This document shows, piece after piece, positions 47,550 through 59,330 of a stretch of 64,000 nt of DNA. The stretch's first letter is position 1. Every line of letters starts with the position of its first letter. Source of the stretch: Malania oleifera. Its lineage: Eukaryota; Streptophyta; Magnoliopsida; Santalales; Ximeniaceae. The DNA lies in NCBI RefSeq assembly GCF_029873635.1, contig NC_080423.1, positions 109,385,087-109,449,086 of the forward strand, read 5' to 3'. Position numbers and translations under genes: made by a program. Below the pieces are notes generated by a model. The model made no database searches, had not been told where the DNA came from, and saw only the letters and a program-made list of their open reading frames with translations.

Positions 47550-48924
47550 TTGTTTTTAAAATTTAAATAAGAAATCTTTGCCAATCATTAATTCAATCTT
47601 TTTTTTAAAAAAAAGAATAAAAGAAGTTGCCCTAATGGAATATTTTGACTATGTGACTTTCAAGTTGAATGTTGCAAGAGCAGCTTCTGACCGTAGAAGA
47701 TGGCGATCAAGATACTAATAAATGTAATATTGCTAATTCTTGTCATTTGTGTTTTCTCCTCCCTAAACATGTGGTGTTTGCAAATCCTAGCCACCCCTAC
47801 ATTAGATTCCATGTCTATTAAATGAATATTAGTTGAATAGACTTGTAATTGTATGGTTACATCAAATTCATAATTCATATAATTACATATTTTCCAATAC
47901 CATTAGATTAATTAGTTGTTGATGAATTTGATAAAACAAAAATAGATTTGGAATGGAGATGACATTATACATCTTACTATATGACCTAAGATTAATGCCT
48001 CTTTCAATAAATAATTAAAATATTTAACCAGCAACATCAATCTTAAATGGTGAAATATGACATTCCTTCTTCACCATTTACATTTTTTTATTAATGAAAG
48101 TAAGATTATTTTACTAAGAAGGAAAGTATGTATTTGACCAAATATAAGGATCAATGCATAGACAACTAAAAGATTAAATGGATCATTGGATATTTGTAAT
48201 AAGAAATTATTTTAACTTCTTTTTTTTAATTTCATAAAATTATGATAAAATTTCACTTCATTTTCTAGTTTCTAGTATTCATAAAGAACTAGAAAACGTA
48301 TCCGTGCTTCGCTTATAACATAAAAGAGTTTTTAAAGAATAACAACATGATTTTGAGCTAAATGAAATAATATTTACATTTGAAAAAGTATGCATTTATT
48401 TGGATCAAAATTTTTAAAGTCACATTGAGTTTAGAAATGCAAAATCAAAAATTGTGAATGTAAAAGAAATACCAAATAATAATTTCTAATTGCATAAAGT
48501 GAGATTTGTGAAAGACTAGCTATTCATTTACCATAATATATTTAGCTTGCAAATGAGGAAAATTCTTTTCATGTGTTCTTAAGCATAAATATGAAAGAAA
48601 TTAAAAGTTCGAGGAAAAATGCAAACTAAGAGTTTTACTAAAGTGTAAATAGTACATGAGTGTAGGCGTAAATGTGAATTATATATAAAGAATATATATT
48701 TGGATAGTAAGAGTGTGTAAATTTGATGCTAAAATTTTAAGGTTAGCATTTGGTAAATGGATTTCTATTTGATAAATAGAAGCATCTATAAAGCATGCTA
48801 AGATAAATATAGAAGGAGGTGGAAGTTAGTTGTTACCTTGTTGGTAATATCAAAATGAATATTGGAATAACAATAGCTAGCTTAGAATAACTAAATGCAA
48901 ATTTGCACTTAGAACCTGTTGTTA
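47126..48924. other. AT-rich intergenic DNA with TTA microsatellite
   Basis: (TTA)n lies at about 47508-47550. Short minus-strand open frames at 47275-47472 and 47660-47878 have no recognisable domain. No gene is called. Confidence 0.6.
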
Positions 48925-49815
48925 ACTGTGGTTCATTTTGGAAGGAGCATCTTAACAATTTGAGCAATTTTCAAATTTAAACCTTCGAAATAACACTCAG
49001 AGTAAAGGAAAAGTAGGTTAGGGTGAACAAAAATTAGGTCAAAGAGGTGAAAGCATACTTGATATTTCAAAACTAAGAAAGTGGGTATATAAGGAAGTTT
49101 TAATAGATAATGTCAACCTTTAGATATCATTTGTTGTTTGTAAATGAAATTCTATGAAGGTCAAATTCAAAAGCACAACTTATAAGGAGGAGAGAAGTTG
49201 AAAATAGAAAATTGTGGGTATACCATTTAGGTAACACTAAAATATAACATCATCTATATAGCTAAATTTGAGAATTACAGTTAGTACTAGTAGAGGATTA
49301 ATTTAGTAAACAAAACAGGTTAAAACAGTAATAGAATACTTAATTAGTTTTGATCTATTAACACCTAACATAGACTATAATAGATCATAATGTTTGGAAA
49401 ACTTCACACAAGACTAGAATACTATTGAGTATTATGTGACCACCTCAATCATAATTACAGATACTAAGTATAGGCAAGATATAACATAGTTATCTAAGAT
49501 ACGAGGTGTCACATTATGAGTATTGACTATTAGAATTGTAACTATAAGGAAAGAAAATATCCAAGAGCTAAAAGAGGATGTAAGATAAAATCATAGACGA
49601 GATCATAGCCATAAAATAGAAGGAGAGGGCACAACACCGAAATAAAGATTCCTAAATCACCTCGCCTCATAACTCCTTAGAGTGGCATGCGCAGGAGCCA
49701 ACATGTTATTAGTAAAGCAGTTCAAAACTTCAAGCTTTATATACAACAGATATAAAAAAATTACCTTTCTAATAATTTTTCATGTTTTTCATATTTTTTG
49801 AAAGTGTTGGACTTT
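48925..49815 (+). repeat. ~1-kb tandem duplication, copy A
   Basis: It shares long ordered matches with 49918-51355, including CATTTTGGAAGGAGCATCT, ACCTTCGAAATAA, TTGGAAAACTTCACA, GACCACCTCAATCATAAT and TTACCTTTCTAATAATTTTTC. The start-to-start distance is about 990 bp. No coding content is recognised. Confidence 0.75.
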
Positions 49816-49917
49816 AAGCTAGCTTGCACTATCATTGGAGCATTTTTTATGCACAAAACATACATAAATGCCAAATACTTTAAAAAATTTTGACAAAATA
49901 AATCCTTAAACAAAAGT

Positions 49918-51355
49918 TCATTTTGGAAGGAGCATCTCAACAATTTAAGTAGTTTTCAAATATAAACCTTCGAAATAATATTTAAAGGAAAAGTAGATAA
50001 AATAGCTAGGTGAAGGAAAATCAGGGCAAAGAAGTGAAATGCGTATTCGATATTTCAAAACCAAGAGAGTGGGCGCATAAGAGAGTTTGAATAGATAATA
50101 TCAACCTTTGAATTTCATTTGTTGTTGTAAATGAAAGTTTATGTAGTCAAATCCAAAAGTAGAACTTCTATGGAAGAGAAAAGTTGAAGATAGAAGATTG
50201 TGGGTGTACTATCTAGGTAACACTGAAATATCACATCATGTGTACAACTAACCTTAGCATTTACACTTCGCACAAACTGAAGATTAATAGTAGACAGAGT
50301 AGGTTGAAAAAAGCAATAGTATGCTATATTAGTTTGATCTGTTAACACCTAACACAAACTATAACAGCTCAGAATATTTGGAAAACTTCACAGAACCATA
50401 ATATTATTGAGTATTCTATGACCACCTCAATCATAATCACACACACTAAGAATAGACATGATATAAACATATTTATCCTAGATATAAGGCGACAAGTTAT
50501 AAGCATGCACATGCTCGTCTTATAATCAAGAGAATCAAACAAATACAAATTTAATAGGATAGAAGATGAGTTCTTTAAACATCTCAAAAAAGAAGAGTAA
50601 CCAATTCAGTTGCCAAAAAACATAATTATAATTAAGCCTTTGATTAAAAATAGTATCAATATTAATTACTACAGTTAGGGATTCATAACTGTGGAAGGAA
50701 CATGAATTACAACTGAGGGAGGAAAGTTTCCAGTTTTATGCTTGACAACAGTGCACAAGCACTAGAAGCCATACAATATTTCAATTAGGATACCTATAGA
50801 GACAACTTGTACAGACAACATCCCAGCACTGTAACCTACATGTGCAGTTAGGGGTTTTAGCCTTCTAGGTATATATGCAGATAAATGGCTGACCTGACCT
50901 GAACCCTCCTAATTCGTATAATAAATGGGTCGTATCGAATCTAGGTGAACCCATTTATAAATGGGCTAGCTTTCATTAACCCAAACCCGTTTAAAACGGA
51001 CAGGTCATGAGTCACCCCTCGGGTCTTGACCTATTTTGCCACCCCTAATGGTAAGCAAAAATTAAGATTCTTAAATCTCCTTACTCATTGCTCCTCAGCA
51101 TGGCATGTGCAAAAGCCGAGACGTGAAGAAGCTAGATTGCGTGTCCAAAGCTAGAATGAAAGCGCACATGAATCGGACCTTAAATGTTCAACAATCCCAA
51201 AAATGCCCCTTTTCTTTTTTGAAAATTACATATCCCATGTGTCAATAGCAAAGCGGCTCAAAAGTTCAAGATCTATATATAGTAATCAAAACATTACCTT
51301 TCTAATAATTTTTCAAGTTTTTCATTTTTTTTTTTTTTTTTGGAAGTGTTGGACT
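49918..51355 (+). repeat. ~1-kb tandem duplication, copy B (expanded)
   Basis: The second copy matches copy A in order. It is longer because extra sequence, including a hAT-like MITE at about 50848-51047, lies before its last part (about 51053-51355, ending TTGGAAGTGTTGGACTTA as in copy A near 49810). Confidence 0.7.
50848..51047. mobile_element. hAT-like MITE related to the hAT element
   Basis: The right end ACCTATTTTGCCACCCCTAA is, in reverse complement, TTAGGGGTGGCAAAATAGGT, close to the hAT end style. The left end TTAGGGGTTTTAGCC is weaker. The interior has AACCCGTTTAAAACGG and GGGTCTTGACC words like the subterminal zones of the hAT element at 37581-41626. No clear 8-bp duplication was found. 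Non-autonomous relative, tentative. Confidence 0.45.
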
Positions 51356-51909
51356 TACAAATAGCATGCAATAATAAGGTATTTGGTATACAATAATGGA
51401 ATAAAATTAATCTTTATATTTTACATGTTTGGCATAAATTTTTTTATTCTATTTCACCCCCAACTCATTCCATTTCCAACGTATCAAACATTTCATAAGG
51501 CAATAATTAATTGAAGAAACAAATAACAAATAACAATTGAAAAACACTCACAATCAATTTATAAATTTTTTTCTTGCTTAAAATAGCAATATTTTACCTC
51601 CTTCATAAACTAACTATACTTGAAAAACAATAAAATTAACATCATTTTCTTAAATTATCTTATTACAATTGAATAAAAAAAGATAAAATTACCATTTTAT
51701 TTAGGGTAAATTCATTTTCTTACATATATTTAACGATTGACTAATAATTTAACTAGTGAAGGGTTCATTTTGTTAACAAATTTAAATTTAAAATATTTTT
51801 TTTGATGATTTTAAAAAATTTAGGGGGTAAAGTGCGTTTAAAAACAGAAAAGAAAAATTAGGGACTGGGTACCTTTATTTTTGCAAGCAGAACTCATTTT
51901 CACACGTTT

Positions 51910-52630
51910 TGTGATACCTCGTGGAAGAAAGACTTAAAACGATTAGATATTACTATCCATATCAACAATGTGCACTTTTCTTTTCGAGAACCTTCTCATA
52001 AGAACTCCACGGTTAACCGTGTTTGGCTTGGAGTAATCTTGGGATGGGTAACCTTCTAGGAAGTTTTCTCAAGAAGTGTGTGAGTGAGGACAAAACACAC
52101 TAAAAAGAATACGTGTTGGTCTGTCGGGCTAGTCATTAGTCCGATAAGACTCTCCCCCCTGTTGTCTGGTTCAGGTGGAGAAGGAGAGATGCAATGCTCC
52201 ATGGCAGACCTAGGTTGGGGCGTTACAAAATGGTATCAGAGCCATTACACACTCGAAAAGTGTGATGAGATTCACATCGCCTGAGTTTGAAAATGTGAGT
52301 TCACAATGAGAATATGATACCCCGTGGAAGAAAGACTTAAAAGGATTAGATGTTATTATCCATATCAACAAGGTGCACCTTTCTTTTTGAGAACATTCCC
52401 ATAAAAACTCCACGGTTAAGCGCGTTTGGCATGAAGTAATCTTATGATGGGTGATTTTATGGGAAGTTTTCTGAGGAAGTGTGTAAGTGAGGACAAAACA
52501 CACTAAAAAAGACACGTGTTGGTCTGTGAGGCCGGTCATTAGTCCGATATGGCTCGCCTCCCTATTGTCTGGTCCAGGTGGAAGAGAAGAGACGCAGTGT
52601 TCCCTGACATACTCAGGTTAAGGCGTTACA
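51910..52630 (+). mobile_element. Cassandra TRIM with 5S-like LTRs
   Basis: A 721-bp miniature LTR element. LTRs of 318 bp each lie at 51910-52227 and 52313-52630; both end GGCGTTACA or GGGCGTTACA. The flanks CGTTT (51905-51909) and CGTTT (52631-52635) are a perfect duplication. Only 85 bp lies between the LTRs, starting with the primer-binding site TGGTATCAGAGCC at 52231. Each LTR holds a block like the 3' half of plant 5S rRNA: ACTCCACGGTTAA, then GGAGTAATCTTGGGATGGGT (from about 52030) in the first. That block carries the RNA polymerase III internal promoter in Cassandra elements. The LTRs differ at roughly one base in six, so the insertion is old. It looks structurally whole and never coded for protein. 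Confidence 0.92.
52001..52072 (+). promoter_or_regulatory. 5S rRNA-like internal promoter block of Cassandra
   Basis: The words AGAACTCCACGGTTAA, GGAGTAATCTTGGGATGGGT and TTCTAGGAAG follow the 3' half of plant 5S rRNA in order and spacing. The other half of 5S is missing, so this is not a 5S gene. A second, more diverged copy is in the other LTR at about 52407-52475. Confidence 0.8.
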
Positions 52631-52635
52631 CGTTT

Positions 52636-54189
52636 TATATCTAAAAAACAAATACATGGACAACATGAAGAGACATATCTCCTTTATAATTTCTTCTAAA
52701 GTTATTTCGATATGTAGTTCTATTTGTATTTCATTTGGGGAAATTATGTAATGTTACACTTACCTACCAAACATCACACTTTTTCTTACCCACTACTTTA
52801 AATAGTTGTACCATATACAAAGTATAATGCCCACAAAATAGTGGGTGAATAAAAAGGATAGTATTTAGAAGGTAAGTACAGCATTTCTTATTACATATCG
52901 TGTTTATTCCTCCAAACTGTGTCCCACTTCTTTTAATACATGTGAGACAATGAGTGGTATATGTATTGAAATTAATATGATTTCACCATGTGTCTATCTC
53001 CATCTTCATAAACTTTTTATGTACATGATCAAATTATATTGATTCCAACATTTACACTTAGATTATGTTTGGAGAGATAAATTTACCTAAATTTACTTAA
53101 ATTTAAATTTAAGGTACGAAATCAATACTCCCAAACAGCATTAATATGGTTAATAATTTCGATAACTTCCTTAGTAAATGCTTATACACACTATAAACAT
53201 GGTCATTGGTAAGTAATTAGTAATTACAACAAAATCTTCCATTCCTGCCCTTGGCAGGCCACTAATGTGACTCGGTTGTTCCCACAGTCAATGACAATTT
53301 AATTTTTTGCAGCCGTTCTCAAAAATTCGTAGTACATATGCCTAAAGAATAGGTGTGTATGAAATTTATTATTGTGCATTAATTATGGACCGTCCTTCAA
53401 ATATTCCTTTGCCCTAATGTTTTGGTACATTTTTTGTATTTTTTTTTTTTAATATGATAGAAGAGGAGGTGGAGGGCATATGCCCCAATTATTGTCCAGG
53501 TCAGATTGGGCCCATTACTATTCGCCAATCAGTGATGGTTGTATCATTTTTTTATTTTAGTGAGAGTAAATATCTGTTTTTTCAGTGTTCGAGTTTTTTT
53601 TTTTTTTTTTCTTGTGTGTAATCGAAGGCTAAACGAGCCTCCAATAGACCCAAAAATTTAAAATCAATCTCAAAATTTTCTTTGACTTACTTTTCAAATT
53701 TTGAAGTAAAGAATTTGAATATGAGTTAGACGTTACTTATGAATTAGCTTAATTAAATGATAGGTTAACGTATGTTCTTTGTGCATTTCATCGTGGATTG
53801 TGGGCCCATACCATGTAGGAGGGGGTAATGTATATATTAGAAGCTTTAATAGTTTGTACACTCAAAATATTTAGAGCAATTAATAATTATTAAAATGAGT
53901 TCTTTCTCTTTTCTTTTTTTTCTTTTTTTTTGGGAGTAGTTATGACTATCTAAAAATACCTCAAGATTTGTGATTTATTTGTTGGTATAACAAACTGATA
54001 TTTGAATCTTATTTTGGAAAAAGTGTAAAGGCTGTAGGATATAGTCATGCAGATAGGTATATAGGCGTGTTTTTTTTTTTTTTTTTCCTTATTTGAGAAT
54101 AATTATTAACAAATACAATTGTCGCAATGTCTCAAAGAAGGATCTGGAATGAGGAGAAATAATAATATTAGAAGTTCAATGGAGTCAAT
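52636..54189. other. AT-rich intergenic DNA
   Basis: Poly-T runs lie near 53441, 53598, 53916 and 54070. No gene, RNA or element boundary was seen. Confidence 0.6.
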
Positions 54190-55059
54190 ACTAACTTGCT
54201 ATTTACCTAGGTACGATTACTCTATCTAATTACTACTTGTTGATTGGTCTCTAGACTAATCATTGGGCCAAGGAACTAGTAGTCTCAATCTGTATTTACC
54301 AAAGTTGAGATCGGGAGTTCAATTATGTAAGGGGAAGGTATAGAGTTGGGATCTATCAAACCCGAGTCATTGGACCTGGGTTGGGTATTCGAGTCGGTTG
54401 GCTTGAACCCAAGTCAAATTGACTTAGGTTTTCAGGTCGAATCTCAAATAATTGGATATAGGTATTTGGATCCAAATTTGGACCTAAGCTTTTAGATTCG
54501 AGTCAAATATCTTAACCCTTCCTAAAATTATTCCTTTGCCTCAACCCTTTAATTTCAAGCTTCTACTGCAATTTGAGCTCTTTAGTCTTCAATTCTTCTC
54601 AATTTCTTCAATCTCAGCTTAGTCTTTTTCTCACGATTCTTTCTAAAAACTTTTAGTGAGCAATTTTTTTTTCCCCTATCCCTGACTCTGTATCAGTGTC
54701 ATCCTGCCCTCAGAAGCCCATATTTATAGGTCTGAGAGATTCACTCAATTTAACACTAATTAGATCAATCAACACCTAATTTAATCAATCAAATTTAATT
54801 TAAATTGACTCGCATTTTTAAATTTATAATTGCCACATGTCTAATTGTATATCTTCCTCATGTGCTTGCAGGTTTGAAGCTGAAGATGTTAGCCCACCAT
54901 TTTTATTTCATTTTTTTTCTTTTCTATTTTTTTTTTATTTTCAACGTAAAATTTCAATTTTCATTTTCATTTTTCCTATATTTTTCTCAATTTACTTGTA
55001 TTAATGGATATTTACCCAAATTATATTATATAAGTTTCGGATAAAATAGGGTGTCTACA
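54190..55059 (-). mobile_element. Gypsy LTR remnant, TGTAGACACCC type (tentative)
   Basis: The right edge reads, on the minus strand, TGTAGACACCCTATTTTATC, a start shared by many plant gypsy (Tat/Ogre-like) LTRs. Toward the left it contains GATTGGTCTCTAGACTAATC, which resembles the leader-proximal part seen near 27280-27310. The left end is undefined and no coding part remains. The open frame at 54805-55044 is poly-T derived. Confidence 0.4.
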
Positions 55060-56122
55060 ATAATATAATAGCGTGGTCATGAGACATTTATATTAATGTT
55101 GAGTTTCAAAAAGCTATATAAAGTGTATGGAATATTAGGATGAGTAAGAGTAATAAACTATCTCACTGTACTGCAACTTCGGTTGAAATAAACTTCTAAT
55201 AGATGAAAACAAAGAGAATTTTGTATTTAATGATGTTTTAATTTGGACAAACATAAAAAAGCCTTGGATTTTTGGTTAATTAAGATCCTTTGATTTTATT
55301 TTTCTTTTTCTCGTTTTGTTTGATTTCTTGAGCTCCAAGAGAACAATACCGAATATCTTGATTTAATAAACAATTTAAGAGAAAAAAGTTACATTTTATA
55401 AGAAATATTAAAAATACATTCATAGAGCCCCACTTTAATAACTTCAAGCCTAGAAAAAATATGATTCTTTCCACACTATATTCAAGTTTCTTTCACTCGA
55501 AAAATCTAAAATTAATTCTTTTAGTTGCGTCTTCTAATTGAAATTCATTTTAATACAATTTTTTTTACCTTTTGACTTTAATAGAATTTTTTATAAATAT
55601 TAAAATTATTAAAAATATATGACTAAGGTCACCCTTAATAATTCAAACTTTTAAATAAATTAATTATTTGACATTATCGTCTTTAAAAAAGGCTTAAAGT
55701 TGAGCTCAAACTCGCTACTTCAAAAAACGTTTACCCGAAAAAATATATATAGTTATTATTTTTACATTATAATTTTAACTCTTTTCTTATGTTCAAAGGG
55801 CAAATTCAAATCTTAGATTTGAATTTGTACAAATTTAAAGAAAACATCGTACAAAAAATTTTTTTGAGTGTCTTCTAGATCTGCACAAATTTATATCCAA
55901 ACGCTAAAATTCATATCGATGTATTTTGTATTTGCTACATTTAATGAATGATATAATTAGTGCACCCTGTCATAACATATTGCGAATCACGTGATCGATG
56001 TGCTATTGTCTTATTGTCCGATGACTTCTTGTTATGCTCATAGTTTTTGTACTCGTCTGCACATAGCTGTCGTTATATGATAATATCACTCTTGTCGTTA
56101 TGTCCATCATTTATTTGATTTA
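55060..56122. other. AT-rich intergenic DNA
   Basis: No supported gene. Short open frames (for example 55280-55474 minus) lack domains and follow AT composition. Confidence 0.6.
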
Positions 56123-56575
56123 TCTGATGTTTATACATATAAATCTGCTGCGTAACCATTAGTTAATTTGAATGAGAAGATCAAGTTTTTGACAAATATT
56201 GAACAAACCTGACATGTAAGAAAATTTATTTCACTTATCTGATGTTCATACATAAAAATTAGACGTATAAACATTATCTGATTTGGATAGAAACTTAGAG
56301 TTTCTGACAAGTCCACATTGAACCTAACAAGTAAGAAAGTTCATTTGACCTATTTGATGTTCATATATACAAACCAAATATGTAAATATTAACCGATTCA
56401 AAACGAGAAGATTGAGTTTCTGACAAGTGATGATCAAATTAGATAAAGAAGAAAATTCATTTGACTTATTGATGTTCGTACATACAAATCAGATATGTAA
56501 ACATTAATTACTTTCGATAAAAAAGATTCTGACAAGTACTAACGAACCTGACAAGTAAGAAAAAAACTTAAAACC
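56123..56575 (+). repeat. Degenerate 115-bp tandem repeat, four units
   Basis: The word TYTGATGTTCATACATA recurs with its TGATGTT core at 56125, 56240, 56355 and 56470, a constant 115-bp spacing. Each unit continues with AAATCAGATRTGTAAACATTA-, TTTCTGACAAGT- and ACAAGTAAGAAA-type words. Units have diverged widely but kept length. It ends about 250 bp upstream of the promoter of the HIPP gene. Confidence 0.8.
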
Positions 56576-56837
56576 CGTGACATTATTTATTATTACATCG
56601 TAAAAGTTTCAAATCCCAAATCATTACTATAACATAATGCGATGCCGATTATAAATCATTTATCTAGCTATTTGAAAGTATTTATACGGTGATGATCAAG
56701 GGTATTTGAAATCAAGGGCTGAGAAAGGGCAAGAAATGCATTTGAGAATTTTCACTGTAATTTTCCCAAAAAGCGCAAGAAATTTTCACAACATACCTCT
56801 CGAGGGAGGCCATTTGGCGCAGTGACCTCCCCTGTTG

Positions 56838-56857
56838 CACGTGCCCCCTTGTATAAA
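56838..56857 (+). promoter_or_regulatory. TATA box and G-box core of the HIPP gene
   Basis: TATAAA at 56852-56857 lies about 235 bp upstream of the start codon, with CACGTG (G-box core, bound by bZIP and bHLH factors) at 56838-56843 just before it. Transcription would start about 30 bp downstream, giving a leader rich in GAGAGG runs (about 56920-57015). Inferred from position and composition. Confidence 0.55.
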
Positions 56858-57089
56858 GCCACGTCGTTTTTGCTGCCACTGCTATCCCCACCGCTTAGGG
56901 TGAGAAACACACAGCCACAGAGAGAGGGAGAGGGGAGAGGGGAGAGGGAGAGGGAGAGAGTACAAACTACACTCTGTTCTGTTTGTATCGGTGTGCGTGA
57001 GAGAGAGAGAGAGGGGGGGCCTTCATTAGCTCAATTCCTAGTTTATCTCACCCACCCACAGAGTCTGCATTCCTAGCCAGGAAAAGCAA

Positions 57090-59144
57090 ATGGGAGAGGT
57101 TCTGAAACCCTAATCCATCTCCAAAATTAAGTCTTTTTTATTTTCTTGCGTTTGTTTTCGTGTTTCTGATTATGGGTGTTGCGTGATTTTGTTTTGTGGG
57201 CAGGAGGAAAAGAAGCTAGAGGAGAAGAAACCAGAGCAGGCACAGAAGCCAGCTGAGGAAGAGAAGAAGGAGGAAGAGGCGAAGGCTGAGAAACCAGAGG
57301 AGAAGAAGGAAGAGGAGAAGAAAGAGGAGGACCCCAAGGATGAACCGCCGCCGGAGATTGTGCTGAAAGTGTACATGCATTGTGAGGGGTGCGCCCGCAA
57401 GGTTCGGCGGTGCCTCAGGGGCTTCGAAGGTGGGTGTTCTCCGGTCGATCCGTTCTGGGTTTATTTGGGTTTTTTGGATTTTGAGAATTAAATTGAATGA
57501 TTTGATTTGATTTTTTTTTTTTTGTTTTGTTTTTATTTGATTTGATTTCTCAGGTGTTGAAGATGTGATGACGGATTGTAAGAGCCACAAGGTGGTGGTG
57601 AAGGGAGAAAAGGCAGATCCTCTGAAGGTTCGGGACAGAGTCCAGAGGAAGAGTCACCGGCAGGTGGAGCTTCTGTCGCCGATTCCCAAACCTCCGGCTG
57701 AAGATGAGAAGAAGGAAGATAAAGAGGTCGTTAAACCAGAAGAGAAGAAAGAAGAGGTTTATTCTTCAGATTTGTGTGAATTTCGGTTGAAATTTAAATA
57801 TATGCTTGTAATAGTTTGCTGGGTTCTGCTTTGTTCTTTCGAATGATTTTCAGTTTGGAAATTTTTTATTCATGGGTTTTGATTCTGCAGCCTCCGCCGG
57901 TGATTACAGTGGTGCTGAAAGTGCACATGCATTGCGAAGCCTGTGCACAGGAAATTAAGAAACGAATCCTGAGAATGAAAGGTACTTTCTTTTTCTGGTT
58001 TTCCTTTTCTTTTTCCAGTTGGATCGTTTGATTATCACTTTCAGATTCTTCCGATTGTGGGTTTCCCCAATTTTCTCGAGAATTTTTTTCGGCAGTGAAC
58101 CTTTCTTTCTGCAGTCGCAATCCATGACAAGGAGGATATCTGTGTTTTGCTTTATGAATCCTCTTAAACACAAGAGTCTACGATGATTCTTCCTCTTAGC
58201 ACTTCAACATCTTCACATTTTTGTCTTTTTTATTAAAAAAAAGAATATGAATATTTAATTCAATTAATTCTTCAGATCCCATGGAATTTTCTAGAGTGAG
58301 TAGTTGTCATTTGCATCTTAATTACAAATATACAAGTGACTTCAATCCATTGTCAAATCCCTCTGTCCCACACCCAAATCCTTTACTATCCTAATTTTAA
58401 CCCCGGCCCAAGAAAAAATTCCAGCAATTTCCCTCGACAAAACCTGAATTACTTCGGAATTACACGCAAAATCTCAAAATTTTCCTGAGCCCTACTTAGA
58501 AATTCCAAAGATCCCAAATTAAACCAGACATTCCCAACAATTTCCCAGCAAATCTCTGTCAATCCCGCATCAAAATCTTTGAAAACTGGAACGAAATCCG
58601 GCAGTCTTCTTGAAAAACACCTGAATTCGAGTCATTTCTAGGTCCTTCCTTTAGAAAACTCTTGAATTTCTCTGAATTTAATGAGATTGATGAACTTCTA
58701 GGGGTTGAATCGGCGGACCCAGATCTGAAAGCCTCGCAGGTCGCCGTGAAAGGAGTGTTCGACCCGCCGAAGCTGGTGGAGTACGTGTACAAGAGGACCG
58801 GCAAGCATTCCGTGGTGGTGAAGCAAGACCCGCCGGAGAAGAAGGAAGAAGACAAAGGCAAAGAGGGAAAAGAGGAGAAGAAGGCGGAAGAACCAGAGAC
58901 GAAAGCAGAGGGGGGAGAGGCTAAGGAGGAGAAGAAAGAGAGCGGAGAAGCGCCGGCGGAGGCGGCGGAGGAAGGGGCGGCGCCGGTGGTGGACGTGAAG
59001 AAGAGCGAGTACGTGCACTACTACTGGCCGCCGACGAACGCCAGAGAGTTCTCGGCGTACCCGCTGCCGTACGCCAGAGAGTTCTCGGCGTACCCGCCGC
59101 AGATCTTCAGCGACGAAAACCCCAATGCCTGTTCTGTGATGTAA
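57090..59144 (+). CDS. HIPP7/FP3-like heavy-metal-associated isoprenylated protein
   Basis: A two-domain metallochaperone-like protein of 323 residues. Five exons: 57090-57098, 57204-57429, 57554-57756, 57891-57981 and 58702-59144; every intron is GT-AG and phases agree. Exon 1 codes only MGE. Residues 4-53 are a Lys/Glu-rich disordered start. HMA domain 1 spans about 54-122 with the metal-binding MHCEGC (C63, C66); HMA domain 2 about 150-218 with MHCEAC (C161, C164). A second charged linker (about 219-270) and a Tyr/Pro-rich tail follow. The last four residues, CSVM, form a farnesylation CaaX box, so membrane or nuclear tethering is expected. HIPPs bind Cu, Zn or Cd in known family members and are linked to metal homeostasis and stress; the metal used here is not shown. 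The tail holds a duplicated AREFSAYP. The order matches Arabidopsis HIPP7 (FP3). The splice model is by eye. Confidence 0.93.
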
Positions 59145-59330
59145 AAAGTGGGGACGGCGAGGGTAAAATGGGAAAGATGAGCTCTTCATGTGTCCTTAGT
59201 GGAAATGTAATGCCTGCACCTCTACAGTTCAGCTGTAGAATTTTTGTGAGGATTGTACTTTTTTTTAAACTGTTTTTATTTTATATAAAAATATAAATAA
59301 TAATAATATGATGGCATGTAATTGGAATTT
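59145..59330 (+). other. 3' untranslated region of the HIPP gene (approximate)
   Basis: Sequence after the TAA at 59142-59144 is moderately T- and G-rich up to about 59250, then AT-rich with AATAAT-type words near 59293-59310 that may serve as polyadenylation signals. The end is approximate. Confidence 0.4.

Noticed and set aside
52001-52072. A 5S rRNA gene
   Set aside because: Only the 3' half of 5S is matched, it is diverged, and it lies in both LTRs of a Cassandra element.
57216-57590. Minus-strand open frames opposite the HIPP exon 2
   Set aside because: Leucine- and serine-rich shadow of the Lys/Glu-rich exon; crosses a well-supported intron.
58698-59189. 163-codon minus-strand open frame opposite the HIPP gene
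   Set aside because: Arginine/leucine/histidine-rich shadow of GAG/AAG-rich coding sequence; no domain and no start context.
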